Program-made: the position numbers and the translations under genes
Part shown: piece by piece, positions 42,470-50,654 of the stretch
Layout of the letters: each line of letters opens with the position of its first letter
Position numbering within the stretch: position 1 is the stretch's first letter
The notes under the pieces: generated by a model
What the model was told of the DNA's origin: nothing
Database searches by the model: none
The model's input: only the letters and a program-made list of their open reading frames with translations
Assembly: GCA_951813575.1 (NCBI GenBank)
Contig: OX638375.1
Coordinates: 2,309,042-2,373,041 of the forward strand
Direction: 5' to 3'
DNA: 64,000 nucleotides
Source of the DNA: Candidatus Binatia bacterium
Lineage (GTDB): Bacteria; Desulfobacterota; Binatia; UBA9968; JAJDTQ01

Positions 42470-42829
42470 TCAGTATTTCCGGATCACGGCCACCACCACC
42501 CCGCGGATCTCCACGTCTTCTTCCGCGGCCGTGATGGGGGCGAGCCGCTCGTCGGCGGGCTGCAGCAGCACTTTCCCGTCCTGCCGGTGAAGCCGCTTTA
42601 CCGTGGCCTCGCCCCGGACCAGGGCCACCACCGTGTCGCCCTCCCGCGGCGCGGGCGCCGACTGCGCCAGGATGACGTCGCCGTCGCCGATCTGCTCCTC
42701 GATCAGGGCATCTCCCCGGACGCGCAGCGCGAACGTGTCCGGGCTTCGCGCCATCTCCCCGGGCGCGCCCGGAACGTCTTCCACCTCCACCGGCTCCAGG
42801 ACCTGTCCCTGCCGCCTCCCGACGGTCAT
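42470..42829 (-). CDS. LexA-like S24 domain protein lacking the HTH and the catalytic serine
   Basis: 119 aa that align along their length to the C-terminal domain of LexA: RVRGDALIEEQIGDGDVILA corresponds to LexA RVSGMSMKDIGIMDGDLLAV, and ATVKRL to VTVKRL. The lysine of the Ser-Lys dyad is kept (Lys78), but the serine position is Ala41. There is no helix-turn-helix and no Ala-Gly cleavage site. It therefore should not self-cleave or bind DNA like LexA. Located between a 101-aa unknown (9-nt gap) and the YyaL-type gene (31-nt gap). It could be a phage-type or UmuD-like relic or a protein-protein interaction module. Confidence 0.8.
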   Translation of the reverse strand: MTVGRRQGQVLEPVEVEDVPGAPGEMARSPDTFALRVRGDALIEEQIGDGDVILAQSAPAPREGDTVVALVRGEATVKRLHRQDGKVLLQPADERLAPITAAEEDVEIRGVVVAVIRKY

Positions 42830-42838
42830 GGCACCAGC

Positions 42839-43144
42839 TTAGCAGCCTTGGGAATCCATGGCACCTTTGGCGGCGTCGACCATGCCCTGGGCCTTCACCG
42901 CGTTGGAGTCCCCGGCGCCGTAGAACTTCCCGAGGTAGGCCGCCACCTTGCGCAACACCTCGTAATGGGCCTCGGCGCACGCGCTTCGCGCCTCGGGCGA
43001 CAACTCGTCGAACTCCCGCTCGATGTTGCCCAGCCAGCCCGGCAGATACTCCGTCTCGATGTCCGTGCCGGTATAGAGGTACCCCTCCAGGGAACCCACT
43101 CTTGCCGCCAGACCGTAGACCCGCTTGACGTCGGATGCATCCAT
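42839..43144 (-). CDS. Small protein of unknown function
   Basis: 101 aa, predicted mostly helical (FDELSPEARSACAEAHYEVLRKVAAYLGKFY), with a C-terminal Cys and no signal peptide or membrane segment. A strong AGGAGGGAGG sequence precedes the ATG (43142-43144). Cotranscription with the LexA-like gene is likely from the 9-nt gap. I do not recognise the family. Confidence 0.7.
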   Translation of the reverse strand: MDASDVKRVYGLAARVGSLEGYLYTGTDIETEYLPGWLGNIEREFDELSPEARSACAEAHYEVLRKVAAYLGKFYGAGDSNAVKAQGMVDAAKGAMDSQGC

Positions 43145-43217
43145 GATCGCGTCCTCCCTCCTGTCGCGGTCGATGCCGCCCGCCGGCGACAGGCTATCAA
43201 GAAAGTATCGAATGTTC

Positions 43218-44276
43218 CTACGGCGTCTCCGCGCGACGATTCTTCTGGTATTTCCTGACCGCCGCGTTGTGCTCCCGGAGGCTCTCGGAAAAGTGGTGAC
43301 TGCCGTCGTTTCTGGACACGAAATACAGGTAGTCGACTTCGGCCGGATGGAGCGCCGCCTTCAATGCCACCAGACCGGGGTTGGCGATGGGACCCGGGGG
43401 CAACCCGCGGATCGTGTAGGTGTTGTAGGGACCGGGGCTCCGGAGATCCTTGCGCGTCAGGTTGCCGTTGAAGTCTTCCAGGCCGTAGATCACCGTCGGG
43501 TCGCTCTGAAGCCGCATGCCCCGCTTCAAGCGATTGTGGAATACCGCGGACACCAGCGGCATCTCCACGGTCGGGCCGCCTTCCTTCTCGATAATGGACG
43601 CCAGCGTCACCAACTCGTGCCGGGTCAGACCCAACTCCCTGGCCCGCGCCTGCAGTGCCGGCGTGAACCTGTCCTTGAACTCGGCGAACATCGTCTTGAC
43701 GATCTCTTCTTCGGTGGCCAGCGCGCGGAAGAGGTAGGTGGTGGGGAAGAGATAGCCTTCCACGCTGTCGGCCCCCAGGGAGGCGAGCAGGGATGGATCG
43801 GCGACGGCCGCGGCGAACTTCTCCGGCATCGCCAGGCCCTTGCTCTCGAGCACCCGGCCGATCTGGCGCACCGTGAAGCCCTCGGGAATCGTGACCTTGT
43901 AGACGACCGTCCTGCCGCGGACGAGCCCGTCGAGCACCGACCGCGGCGACACCGCCCCCTCGAAGCGGTAGAGGCCGCGGTGCACCCGAGTGTCGAGTCC
44001 GCGAAGCCGCGCCCAGAACGCGAAGAGCCGCGGGTGCGAGACGACCCCTTTCTCGCCGAGCTCGCGAGCCACCGCCGCAAACGTGTCGCCGCGCCGGATC
44101 TCGATCTCCGCAACCGACGAATGGCCGTGGTAGGGGGTCAGGAGGAAAGCGGCCATGTAACCGAGGACGATGAGGGCGGCGACCAGAAGGAAAGCGCCGC
44201 CAACCAGCAGGCCTCGACGACCGGAAAGCAGGGACTCGAGCACCTTCAGTTGTCGGTTACGTTCACCTTCATCCAT
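43218..44276 (-). CDS. mltG: Endolytic murein transglycosylase MltG (YceG family)
   Basis: 352 aa. Short cytoplasmic N-terminus, one membrane helix (LLVGGAFLLVAALIVLGYM), a LysM-like segment (EIEIRRGDTFAAVARELGEKG), and the catalytic domain: EGYLFPTTY, ASIIEKEGG with the catalytic Glu, NRLKRGMRLQSDPTVIYG and YNTYTIRGLPPGPIANPG. Cuts nascent glycan strands. The start at 44274-44276 overlaps the end of the preceding gene by 31 nt; the longer frame is not homologous. Confidence 0.94.
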   Translation of the reverse strand: MDEGERNRQLKVLESLLSGRRGLLVGGAFLLVAALIVLGYMAAFLLTPYHGHSSVAEIEIRRGDTFAAVARELGEKGVVSHPRLFAFWARLRGLDTRVHRGLYRFEGAVSPRSVLDGLVRGRTVVYKVTIPEGFTVRQIGRVLESKGLAMPEKFAAAVADPSLLASLGADSVEGYLFPTTYLFRALATEEEIVKTMFAEFKDRFTPALQARARELGLTRHELVTLASIIEKEGGPTVEMPLVSAVFHNRLKRGMRLQSDPTVIYGLEDFNGNLTRKDLRSPGPYNTYTIRGLPPGPIANPGLVALKAALHPAEVDYLYFVSRNDGSHHFSESLREHNAAVRKYQKNRRAETP

Positions 44277-44815
44277 CCTTCGATCTGCTTGAGGAAACCT
44301 GAGAACGGATCCTTCTTCGGCGAAGCCGCGAAGTAGGTCTTGTGCATGTAGTCGAGCGCCCCGGACAGGTACTCGAACTTCTCCGAGAGCTCCTGATAAA
44401 GCAGAAATCCGGTCCGGTAGAGGGACAGGTCCACTTCGGAGACCTTCCAATACGACCGGCTACCCTCCTGAAGATAGTAGTCCAGGTAGCCGCCGCGCTC
44501 GACATAGGAACGGAAGACCCCGCTCATGAACAACGTGTAGTCACCCATGTACTTCCGCATCCGCCGCTCCTGCATGAGGGGGTCCCCACGCGAGAATGTC
44601 TGCTCGTCCTCCGCCAGCATCGCCACGACGCTGTCGAGCCTCTGGTTCTTGCGGGAGCGGACGCGGTAGAGCCGGTCGCTGCGGGCGAACTCCGTCAGGA
44701 CATCCGCCACGTAGCCCGTCACCTCCGCGTCCCGGATCCCCAGCTCGTCGAAGCATCGCTGCGTCATATTGAGGAAGAACCCCTGCAATCGGTCTTTCGA
44801 AATCATCTTTGTCAT
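44246..44815 (-). CDS. Conserved protein of unknown function, coupled to mltG
   Basis: 189 aa from the ATG at 44813-44815 (GGGTGATG precedes it; ten extra residues are possible). Predicted soluble and mainly helical, rich in aromatic residues (FMSGVFRSYVERGGYLDYYLQEGSRSYW). I recognise no catalytic motif. The last 31 nt encode the start of mltG in another frame, so expression is probably coupled. Confidence 0.75.
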   Translation of the reverse strand: MTKMISKDRLQGFFLNMTQRCFDELGIRDAEVTGYVADVLTEFARSDRLYRVRSRKNQRLDSVVAMLAEDEQTFSRGDPLMQERRMRKYMGDYTLFMSGVFRSYVERGGYLDYYLQEGSRSYWKVSEVDLSLYRTGFLLYQELSEKFEYLSGALDYMHKTYFAASPKKDPFSGFLKQIEGWMKVNVTDN

Positions 44816-44937
44816 GGCATCACCCGTGGCGGGGTATGCCATCAAGAAACGGCGGGGATGTCAAACTGAATTTCCTTCGGGTTGACCCTGCCTTGCATGG
44901 CTCGTAACCTGCGGAGGTTCGGTTCGGTGGCACCCGC

Positions 44938-45750
44938 ATGAAGATCCACAAGGCACTGACCATCGCCGGCTCCGATTCAGGAGCCGGCGCCGGCCTTCAG
45001 GCCGACCTCAAGACTTTCGCGGCGCTGGGGGTGTACGGCACGTCGGTGGTCACGGCCATCACCGCCCAGAACACCATGGGCGTGACGCGGGTCCTGGAAA
45101 CGCCGGCGGCCATGGTCGCCGCCCAGATCGACGCCGTCATGGACGACATCGGCGCCGACGCGGTGAAGACCGGCATGCTCGCCAACGCCCGCATCATCCG
45201 GACGGTGGCCGACAAGATCCGGCAGCACGGCGTCCAGCGGCTGGTGGTGGACCCGGTGATGGTGGCCAAGGGCGGCCACGCGCTGCTGCGCCCGGACGCC
45301 ATCCGGACGTTGAAAAGCCGGCTGTTCCCGCTGGCCGCCGTGGTCACACCCAACCTCCCCGAAGCCCAGGCGCTGACGGGAGTGGAGGGGACCGGCGTGC
45401 GCGCCATCAGGGAGATGGCCCGGCGCATGGTCGACATGGGCGCGAGGAGCGTCGTGGTGAAGGGCGGGCATCGGAGAGGCGCCGCTACCGACGTATTCCA
45501 TGACGGCGCGGTGTTCCACGAGTTTCCGGCGGCGCGGATACGGACGAAGAACACCCACGGGACCGGGTGCACGTACTCGGCCGCCCTGGCCTGCGGCCTG
45601 GCCCGGAACCAGCCCGTGGAAGCCGCGGTCGCCGAGGCCAAGGAGTTCATCACCCAGGCGATCCGGCTGGCATTCTCCATCGGCTCCGGGCACGGACCGG
45701 TGGATCACTTCCACCGTTACCGGGCTGTCGGCCGGACCCGCGGTTGTTGA
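44938..45750 (+). CDS. thiD: Hydroxymethylpyrimidine/phosphomethylpyrimidine kinase
   Basis: 270 aa; phosphorylates HMP and HMP-P in thiamine synthesis. Ribokinase-fold motifs: TIAGSDSGAGAGLQADLKTF at the N-terminus, VDPVMVAKGG, TPNLPEA and the anion hole NTHGTGCTYSAALA with the catalytic Cys. Starts a plus-strand unit divergent from mltG. No thiamine pyrophosphate riboswitch is visible in the 90-bp spacer. Confidence 0.94.
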   Translation: MKIHKALTIAGSDSGAGAGLQADLKTFAALGVYGTSVVTAITAQNTMGVTRVLETPAAMVAAQIDAVMDDIGADAVKTGMLANARIIRTVADKIRQHGVQRLVVDPVMVAKGGHALLRPDAIRTLKSRLFPLAAVVTPNLPEAQALTGVEGTGVRAIREMARRMVDMGARSVVVKGGHRRGAATDVFHDGAVFHEFPAARIRTKNTHGTGCTYSAALACGLARNQPVEAAVAEAKEFITQAIRLAFSIGSGHGPVDHFHRYRAVGRTRGC

Positions 45751-45810
45751 AACGGGTGGCCTTCAACGGCCAAATGGAGACCAATCTACCGGAGTATAGG
45801 AGGGGGATCG

Positions 45811-46449
45811 ATGCAGTATGGGGCAAGAACCGTCGTAGGGTTCTGTCTTTTCCTGGCGACGGCGACGACCGCGTGGGCGGAGTTCGATGCGATAGGGGGC
45901 GAGCGGGTTGAGGCCGTGGCAGGCTATTGTATCGCAACCGGGCGGGGCGGAAAGGACGGCAACGGTCAGGGAAAATACGTTGCTCCGCATGGCTATTCGA
46001 TCGTGACGGCGGAACCCGTGGCGACAACATGCAAGCGTTGCAGCATTTCGCCGGCCGACACGACCCAACCGACTTTCGTCTCCCTGCAACAGGACACCGG
46101 CACGGACTACGGTGAAGCGTTCGCCCCGTATGCCGATCGAGTGTCGAAAACGGACTATCTTCGCATTCGTGCAGTCACGACAATCCTCAACAGCAAACGG
46201 GTCGTCGACAAGAACGGCTACGCTTCGACAAAGCATCGCTGTCATGCAGAGAGTCACAAGTGTGGAGGATTTCTCTGCCTGGAAGGGCACGACAACGGGC
46301 GGGCACGGTACGACCTGAAAATCGTGCTGCGTCGTGAACCGACAGCGTCCGACTATTCGAAACTGGTGTTGAGCCTCATCGAGGCGCTGGACCGCGGCGA
46401 CCGGAAAGAAGTCCTCGCGATTCTCGATCAGATAAAGAACGCGGGTTAG
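45811..46449 (+). CDS. Secreted protein of unknown function
   Basis: 212 aa. A clear signal peptide (GFCLFLATATTAWA, cleavage after about residue 23) and a strong AGGAGGGG ribosome binding site. The mature part has six cysteines, including CKRCSIS and HKCGGFLCLEG, which suggests disulfides in the periplasm or outside. I do not recognise the family. It lies 60 nt after thiD, possibly by chance. Confidence 0.7.
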   Translation: MQYGARTVVGFCLFLATATTAWAEFDAIGGERVEAVAGYCIATGRGGKDGNGQGKYVAPHGYSIVTAEPVATTCKRCSISPADTTQPTFVSLQQDTGTDYGEAFAPYADRVSKTDYLRIRAVTTILNSKRVVDKNGYASTKHRCHAESHKCGGFLCLEGHDNGRARYDLKIVLRREPTASDYSKLVLSLIEALDRGDRKEVLAILDQIKNAG

Positions 46450-46508
46450 CTGTCGCGGCTTCCTGGTCCCGAACGAACGCCCCTGCGAAGGATTCCGCGT
46501 CCGGTCGC

Positions 46509-47351
46509 CTAAGACGCCAGGCGCGCAGCACGGCGCCGGGCGGCTTCAGCGACCGCAACCGGGTCCACGGTGGTCAGCTCACCGTCGCGGACCACCGCGC
46601 GGCCTTCCACCAACAGGTCACGCACGGTGAACGGGCCGCAGAGCACGAGGGCGGCTACCGGGTCCCAGGCCCCCGCGGCGCCCAGGCCGGAAACGTCCCA
46701 TATCGCCACGTCGGCTCGTTTGCCCGCCTCGATGGGAGCGACGCCGACCCGGACCATGGCGTCGCCGGACGCATCATGGAAGCCGTCGACCACCCGGACG
46801 CAGTCGTCGAGGATGTCCGCCTCCCGCTCGGTCAGGCCGTCGGGGGGCAAACCCCCGGCGCTCTCGCCGATGCTCATGTCGCCGCGGGTGGCGTGGAGAC
46901 GCAAACCCACGGTGGCCGCGGCTTCGATGGTGTGCTCCAGCCGCACGCCGTCGGGAAAGATATAGTGGTGGTCCGAGGTCATGCCGCAGCCCGACAGGGC
47001 CAGTTCCGCCAAGCCGAGCTGGGCCGCGACGAACACGTCCTCGGGCCGCGGACGCGCCCACACCGGATAGAGCGACCTGAGCCAACCGAACAGCAGGGCG
47101 TCCTGACAGGCCGGCACGGCGCGCGTCAGCGTCTGGAAGAGGTGATGATGGGTGTTGACGAGGGCCGGCGTCACCACGCAACCGCCGGCTTCGATCACCT
47201 CCCAGCCGGCCGGTTCCTGGGGACCGCCCGCGCCTACGCTCTCGATGCGGCCGGCCACCGCCAGGATGTCCGCGCCGGCCAACTCGCGCCGGTCCGAGTC
47301 CATGGTGACCACAACGTCGGCGTTACGTATCCACCGTTTCTCGCCAGCCAA
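46509..47351 (-). pseudogene. 8-oxoguanine deaminase/atrazine chlorohydrolase-type amidohydrolase with internal deletion
   Basis: The N-terminal half is a normal amidohydrolase (TPALVNTHHHLFQTLTRAVP with the first metal-binding His pair; QDALLFGWLRSLYPVWARP; GLRLHATRGDMSIGESAGGLPPDG). After MVRVGVAP the frame jumps straight to the C-terminal beta-strand domain (IEAGKRADVAIWDVSG). Relatives have about 160 more residues here, with the third His, the catalytic Glu and His and the Asp ligand. The frame is kept, but the enzyme should be inactive. The start is probably TTG (47349-47351) with GGGAG 7 nt upstream; a GTG at 47384 is an alternative. Confidence 0.75.
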
Positions 47352-47500
47352 TGTATTTCTCCCGTCTTGTGATCGTGTGGGCACAACCCGCTCGGCGTCA
47401 AACCATTGGGGGCCTCCGGTAATCTTTGATCCATTAAGATATATCGGACAGAGTTAATGATGTATTTTAACATATCACACCTTGAATCATCCTCCTTCGT

Positions 47501-47551
47501 TTGATATAAATTAATATATCTAATATATGCTACGATATAGAATTGGATATC
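47501..47551 (+). promoter_or_regulatory. hipBA promoter with two inverted-repeat operators
   Basis: In an AT-rich spacer: GATATA-N6-TATATC (47503-47520) and GATATA-N6-GATATC (47534-47551), centres 31 bp apart. A -35 TTGATA (47501-47506) and a -10 TATATG (47524-47529) are separated by 17 nt. The first repeat fills the spacer and the second covers the predicted start, as expected for autorepression by HipB (inference). Confidence 0.6.
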
Positions 47552-47554
47552 GAC

Positions 47555-47857
47555 ATGATCCATTCAACCGAACATATCGCACTGGCGCTCAAGGGCGCCC
47601 GCGAAGCCCTGGGGCTGAGCCAACGCGCGCTCAGCGTCAAGTCCGGCGTCCCGCAAGGCCATATCTCGAAAATCGAGAACGGCGCGGTCGACCTGCGGGT
47701 CTCCAGCCTCGTGGAACTCGCCCGTGTCCTTGATCTGGAGCTAATGCTCGTTCCGCGCAAGACCGTTTCCGCCGTGCGGGCCTTTACCCAGGGCAGCCTC
47801 AAAACCGCGGTTGTGGTGCGACCGGCTTATGACCTGGATGTGGATGTCCATGACTGA
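47555..47857 (+). CDS. hipB: HipB-type Xre-family antitoxin and repressor
   Basis: 100 aa. Cro/C1 helix-turn-helix: ALKGAREALGLSQRALSVKSGVPQGHISKIENGAVDLRVSSLVELARVLDLEL (about residues 11-63). The C-terminal tail is short. The ATG at 47555 is preferred over an in-frame TTG at 47543 that lies within the second operator. The stop overlaps the hipA start by 8 nt. Confidence 0.88.
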   Translation: MIHSTEHIALALKGAREALGLSQRALSVKSGVPQGHISKIENGAVDLRVSSLVELARVLDLELMLVPRKTVSAVRAFTQGSLKTAVVVRPAYDLDVDVHD

Positions 47858-49064
47858 TGTTTCCATCCTCAACGTCCTGCTTCACGGCGCTCCCATCGGC
47901 ACACTGACGCGCGTAGCCGGTGACCGCACGCTCTTCGCGTTCAACGAGGCCTACATCGCGGATGAAAACCGGCCCGTCCTCGGGCTCGGTTTCAAGGACC
48001 AGCTCGGGGAGCTTATCACTGACTTCAGGCCGACGCAGACCAAAGTGTTGCCGTTCTTCTCCAACATGCTGCCCGAAGGCCATATGCGCAGCTATCTGGC
48101 CGCGCGCGCCGGCGTGAATCCCGCACGTGAATTCTTCCTGCTGTGGGTGCTGGGCAGCGACCTGCCGGGAGCCGTCACCATCGAGCCCGCGGAAGAAGAG
48201 GCCTGGCCGTCCGACGCGGCCGATGATGAGAGTGTTGAAGACCGCTATGACCATGCCCTGCGCTTTTCGCTCGCTGGCGTCCAATTGAAGTTCTCGGCCG
48301 TTGAAGCGGCTAGAGGCGGGTTGACCATTCCAGCCAGGGGTGTAGGTGGATCCTGGATCGTCAAGTTGCCGTCACGGGAGTTCGCCGGCGTGCCCGAAAA
48401 CGAATACGCGATGATGACGCTCGCCCAAATGATCGGAATGGACGTGCCCGCGCTTCGTCTCACCGATATTGATGCCATCGGGAACCTACCCGAAGGTATC
48501 GGTGTGCTGAAAGGACAGGCGCTCGCTGTCCAACGCTTTGACCGGCTTTCGGACGGCACTCCCGTCCACATCGAGGACTTCGCCCAAATCTTCGGTGTCT
48601 ATCCCGACGACAAGTACAAGAGAGGCAATGCACGTAGTATCGCCAACGTCATAGCCGCCGAAGGCGACGAGGCCGACATTGCCGAGTTCATCCGCCGGCT
48701 AACCTTCAACACCCTGATCGGCAACGCTGACATGCACCTCAAGAACTGGTCGATGATCTATCCCGACCGGCGCCGTGCGGCTCTCGCGCCTGCCTATGAT
48801 CTGGTCTCGACGATTCCGTACACCCCGGACCCGAAGGCCGCGCTCAACGTAAGCCGCACGAAGCGTTTTGATGAATTCTCCGAGGACGAGCTGTCACATC
48901 TTGCCGCCAAGGCGCGCCTGCCGCGAAAGCTTGTCCTCGATACCGCGCACGAAACCGTCGCACTCTTTCATCAGCACTGGAAAGCGGCGAAGGCGAGCCT
49001 GCCGCTTGCCGGCGATGTCATCAAGGCCATCGAAAAACACCTGAAGACGATACCGATTGCCTAG
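47850..49064 (+). CDS. hipA: HipA-family serine/threonine kinase toxin
   Basis: 404 aa. HipA N-terminal domain (LPFFSNMLPEGHMRSYLA), a nucleotide-binding loop (FSLAGVQLKFSA, near residue 140), the catalytic loop GNADMHLKNW (Asp294) and the metal-binding AYDLVS (Asp317). In E. coli HipA phosphorylates glutamyl-tRNA synthetase; the target here is unknown. The start at ATG 47850 is chosen as MTDVSIL; its stop overlaps the fluC stop on the other strand. Confidence 0.92.
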   Translation: MTDVSILNVLLHGAPIGTLTRVAGDRTLFAFNEAYIADENRPVLGLGFKDQLGELITDFRPTQTKVLPFFSNMLPEGHMRSYLAARAGVNPAREFFLLWVLGSDLPGAVTIEPAEEEAWPSDAADDESVEDRYDHALRFSLAGVQLKFSAVEAARGGLTIPARGVGGSWIVKLPSREFAGVPENEYAMMTLAQMIGMDVPALRLTDIDAIGNLPEGIGVLKGQALAVQRFDRLSDGTPVHIEDFAQIFGVYPDDKYKRGNARSIANVIAAEGDEADIAEFIRRLTFNTLIGNADMHLKNWSMIYPDRRRAALAPAYDLVSTIPYTPDPKAALNVSRTKRFDEFSEDELSHLAAKARLPRKLVLDTAHETVALFHQHWKAAKASLPLAGDVIKAIEKHLKTIPIA

Positions 49065-49462
49065 TTCAACCGGGGCGAGGAGCCGAGGACGGTATGGGCA
49101 AGGTGTCCCAGCCACACCGCGAGAAGGCACAGCGCCACCGAAAGGGCGACGTTGCCGAGAGCCTGGGGCCATTGGCCGGTGCGCAGCAGGTCCAGGGTCT
49201 GCAGGCTGAAGGCGGAGAAGGTCGTGTAGCCCCCGCACACGCCCACCATGAGGAACGCCCGCGCTTCGGCTCCCGGCAGCCAGGACCGGCCCGGGAAGGG
49301 ATCCATCGACGCCAGGAATCCGATGGCGAACGATCCCGCCACGTTCACGGCGATCGTGCCCCAGGGGAACCCCTCCCCCAACGCTCCGGAAACCAGGTTG
49401 TTGCACCAGTGGCGGCCCGCGCCGCCGATGGCGCTGCCCAGCGCAACCCAGAAATAAATCAT
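49061..49462 (-). CDS. fluC: Fluoride ion channel FluC (CrcB)
   Basis: 133 aa, four membrane helices. Signatures: GSAIGGAGRHWCNNLV (with the conserved Arg and Asn), GTIAVNVAGSFAIGFLA and GVCGGYTTFSAFSLQT. Dimeric dual-topology F- exporter. I start at the ATG 49460-49462; the frame is open 54 nt further. No fluoride riboswitch is visible upstream. It shares a CTAG with the end of hipA (overlapping stop codons). Confidence 0.93.
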   Translation of the reverse strand: MIYFWVALGSAIGGAGRHWCNNLVSGALGEGFPWGTIAVNVAGSFAIGFLASMDPFPGRSWLPGAEARAFLMVGVCGGYTTFSAFSLQTLDLLRTGQWPQALGNVALSVALCLLAVWLGHLAHTVLGSSPRLN

Positions 49463-49494
49463 GGCAGACCGCGTTTCTGTTGAGGTTAGCCGCC

Positions 49495-49562
49495 CACTTA
49501 AGGAGGTCGTTTCCAAGCTTGAGTTTTATGTTTCCAAGAGTATTATTATTGAAACACTTAAG
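49495..49562 (+). promoter_or_regulatory. Promoter and repeats upstream of the Xre/RES pair
   Basis: AT-rich patch with two direct repeats GTTTCCAAG (49509-49517 and 49530-49538, 21 bp apart) nested between two CACTTAAG copies (49495-49502 and 49555-49562). A candidate -35 TTGAGT (49519-49524) and -10 TATTAT (49541-49546) have a 16-nt spacer. The repeats are likely antitoxin binding sites. The region is also the fluC leader. Confidence 0.5.
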
Positions 49563-49612
49563 TCAAAGGCATGGCAGCTATAAGCTGGCCCAGACACCGA
49601 ATGGAGCCCCGA

Positions 49613-49972
49613 ATGGATCAGGCACAGGTGAAGGCGGTCAAACCGGTGGTGCAGTTCATCGAACGGCTGCAACAGACCGGTGGGTTGAAAGGAACCGACA
49701 TCGCGAACTTCACCGGCGTTTCCAAAGCGACCGTGTCCCGCTGGACCACCGGTCAGAAGTCGCCGCATCCGAACACACAGCTCATCATCTCCGACTTGTC
49801 CTATGTGGTGCTGCGGCTCAGTGAGTACTATAGCCGGGAAGAGGTACGCGCCTGGCTCTACGCGCGCCATCCGCAGTTGGACGGGGAGCGGGCCATCGAC
49901 CTTGTACATGGCGAGCGAACGGAGGAAGTGATCGCGATCCTCGATCGCCTCGACGCCGACGCGTACATCTGA
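49613..49972 (+). CDS. Xre/MbcA/ParS-type antitoxin of a RES toxin
   Basis: 119 aa. N-terminal helix-turn-helix (GLKGTDIANFTGVSKATVSRWTTGQKSPHPN) and a C-terminal DUF2384-like region with REEVRAWLYARHPQLDGERAIDLV, the part that normally plugs the toxin active site. GGAG lies 8 nt before the ATG at 49613; 14 more residues are possible upstream. It precedes the toxin by 5 nt. Confidence 0.88.
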   Translation: MDQAQVKAVKPVVQFIERLQQTGGLKGTDIANFTGVSKATVSRWTTGQKSPHPNTQLIISDLSYVVLRLSEYYSREEVRAWLYARHPQLDGERAIDLVHGERTEEVIAILDRLDADAYI

Positions 49973-49977
49973 CCGCG

Positions 49978-50547
49978 GTGCAAGGGAGCAGACCTCAGAC
50001 CCGTCGCCGCATACGTGATCGGCGGCTGCTCGACGCGCTGGAAGCCGTCGGGCAGGCTCCCTATTCGGGAACGGTGTGGCGATCGGTCCGAGAAGGCCGC
50101 GATCCGCTTGCCTGCTGGCGGTCCGGCGGCCGCTGGGACGACGGGACGCTGGACGTGCTGTACACCTCGGAAACACGCGAGGCCGCCATAGCCGAGCGAC
50201 GGTTTCATCTCTATCAGGGCCAACCCATTCCGCCTTCCAGGGTCCAATATGAACTATACGAACTTACCGTCTCTCTTGAGGCGGTCATGCGCTTTCCCGA
50301 CCTGGAAGCACTCTCTTCCGTCGGGTTCGATACGGCGCGCTACGGCCAATTGAGCTATCTTGAGCGGCAAAAGGAGTATCCCCGCTCCCAGGAGGTGGCC
50401 GAGGCTTGCGCGTTCCTGGGCGCCGACGGACTGTTGGTCCCGAGCGCTCGCGTGCCCGCGGCAAGCAATTTGATCGTCTTCTGCGAACAGGAGACACGGA
50501 TCGTGAAGGAGGTCGTCCGGAGCCACGGGGTGGTTGATTTTGGCTGA
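49978..50547 (+). CDS. RES-domain toxin (NAD+-degrading type)
   Basis: 189 aa with a GTG start. The RES core is seen as GTVWRSVREG, ACWRSGGRWDDG (conserved Arg), LYTSETREAAIAERRFHLY (conserved Glu) and a late Ser in ASNLIVF. Characterised family members deplete NAD+. It is paired with the Xre-type antitoxin gene upstream. Confidence 0.9.
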   Translation: MQGSRPQTRRRIRDRRLLDALEAVGQAPYSGTVWRSVREGRDPLACWRSGGRWDDGTLDVLYTSETREAAIAERRFHLYQGQPIPPSRVQYELYELTVSLEAVMRFPDLEALSSVGFDTARYGQLSYLERQKEYPRSQEVAEACAFLGADGLLVPSARVPAASNLIVFCEQETRIVKEVVRSHGVVDFG

Positions 50548-50654
50548 ACCCCTTGCTCGTCCACTGACAACCGGATGGTCTCGGGCCGGACGGAGCATGG
50601 TATGGCTCTTTGTCTCCGGCCGTCGCCCCCGGGCGGCCAACTCGGGGGACCGTC

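Noticed and set aside
44846..44937. TPP riboswitch before thiD
   Set aside because: The spacer is short and lacks the CUGAGA and related conserved loops.
49463..49570. Fluoride riboswitch before fluC
   Set aside because: I could not find the conserved crcB motif; the leader instead contains the direct repeats of the Xre/RES promoter.
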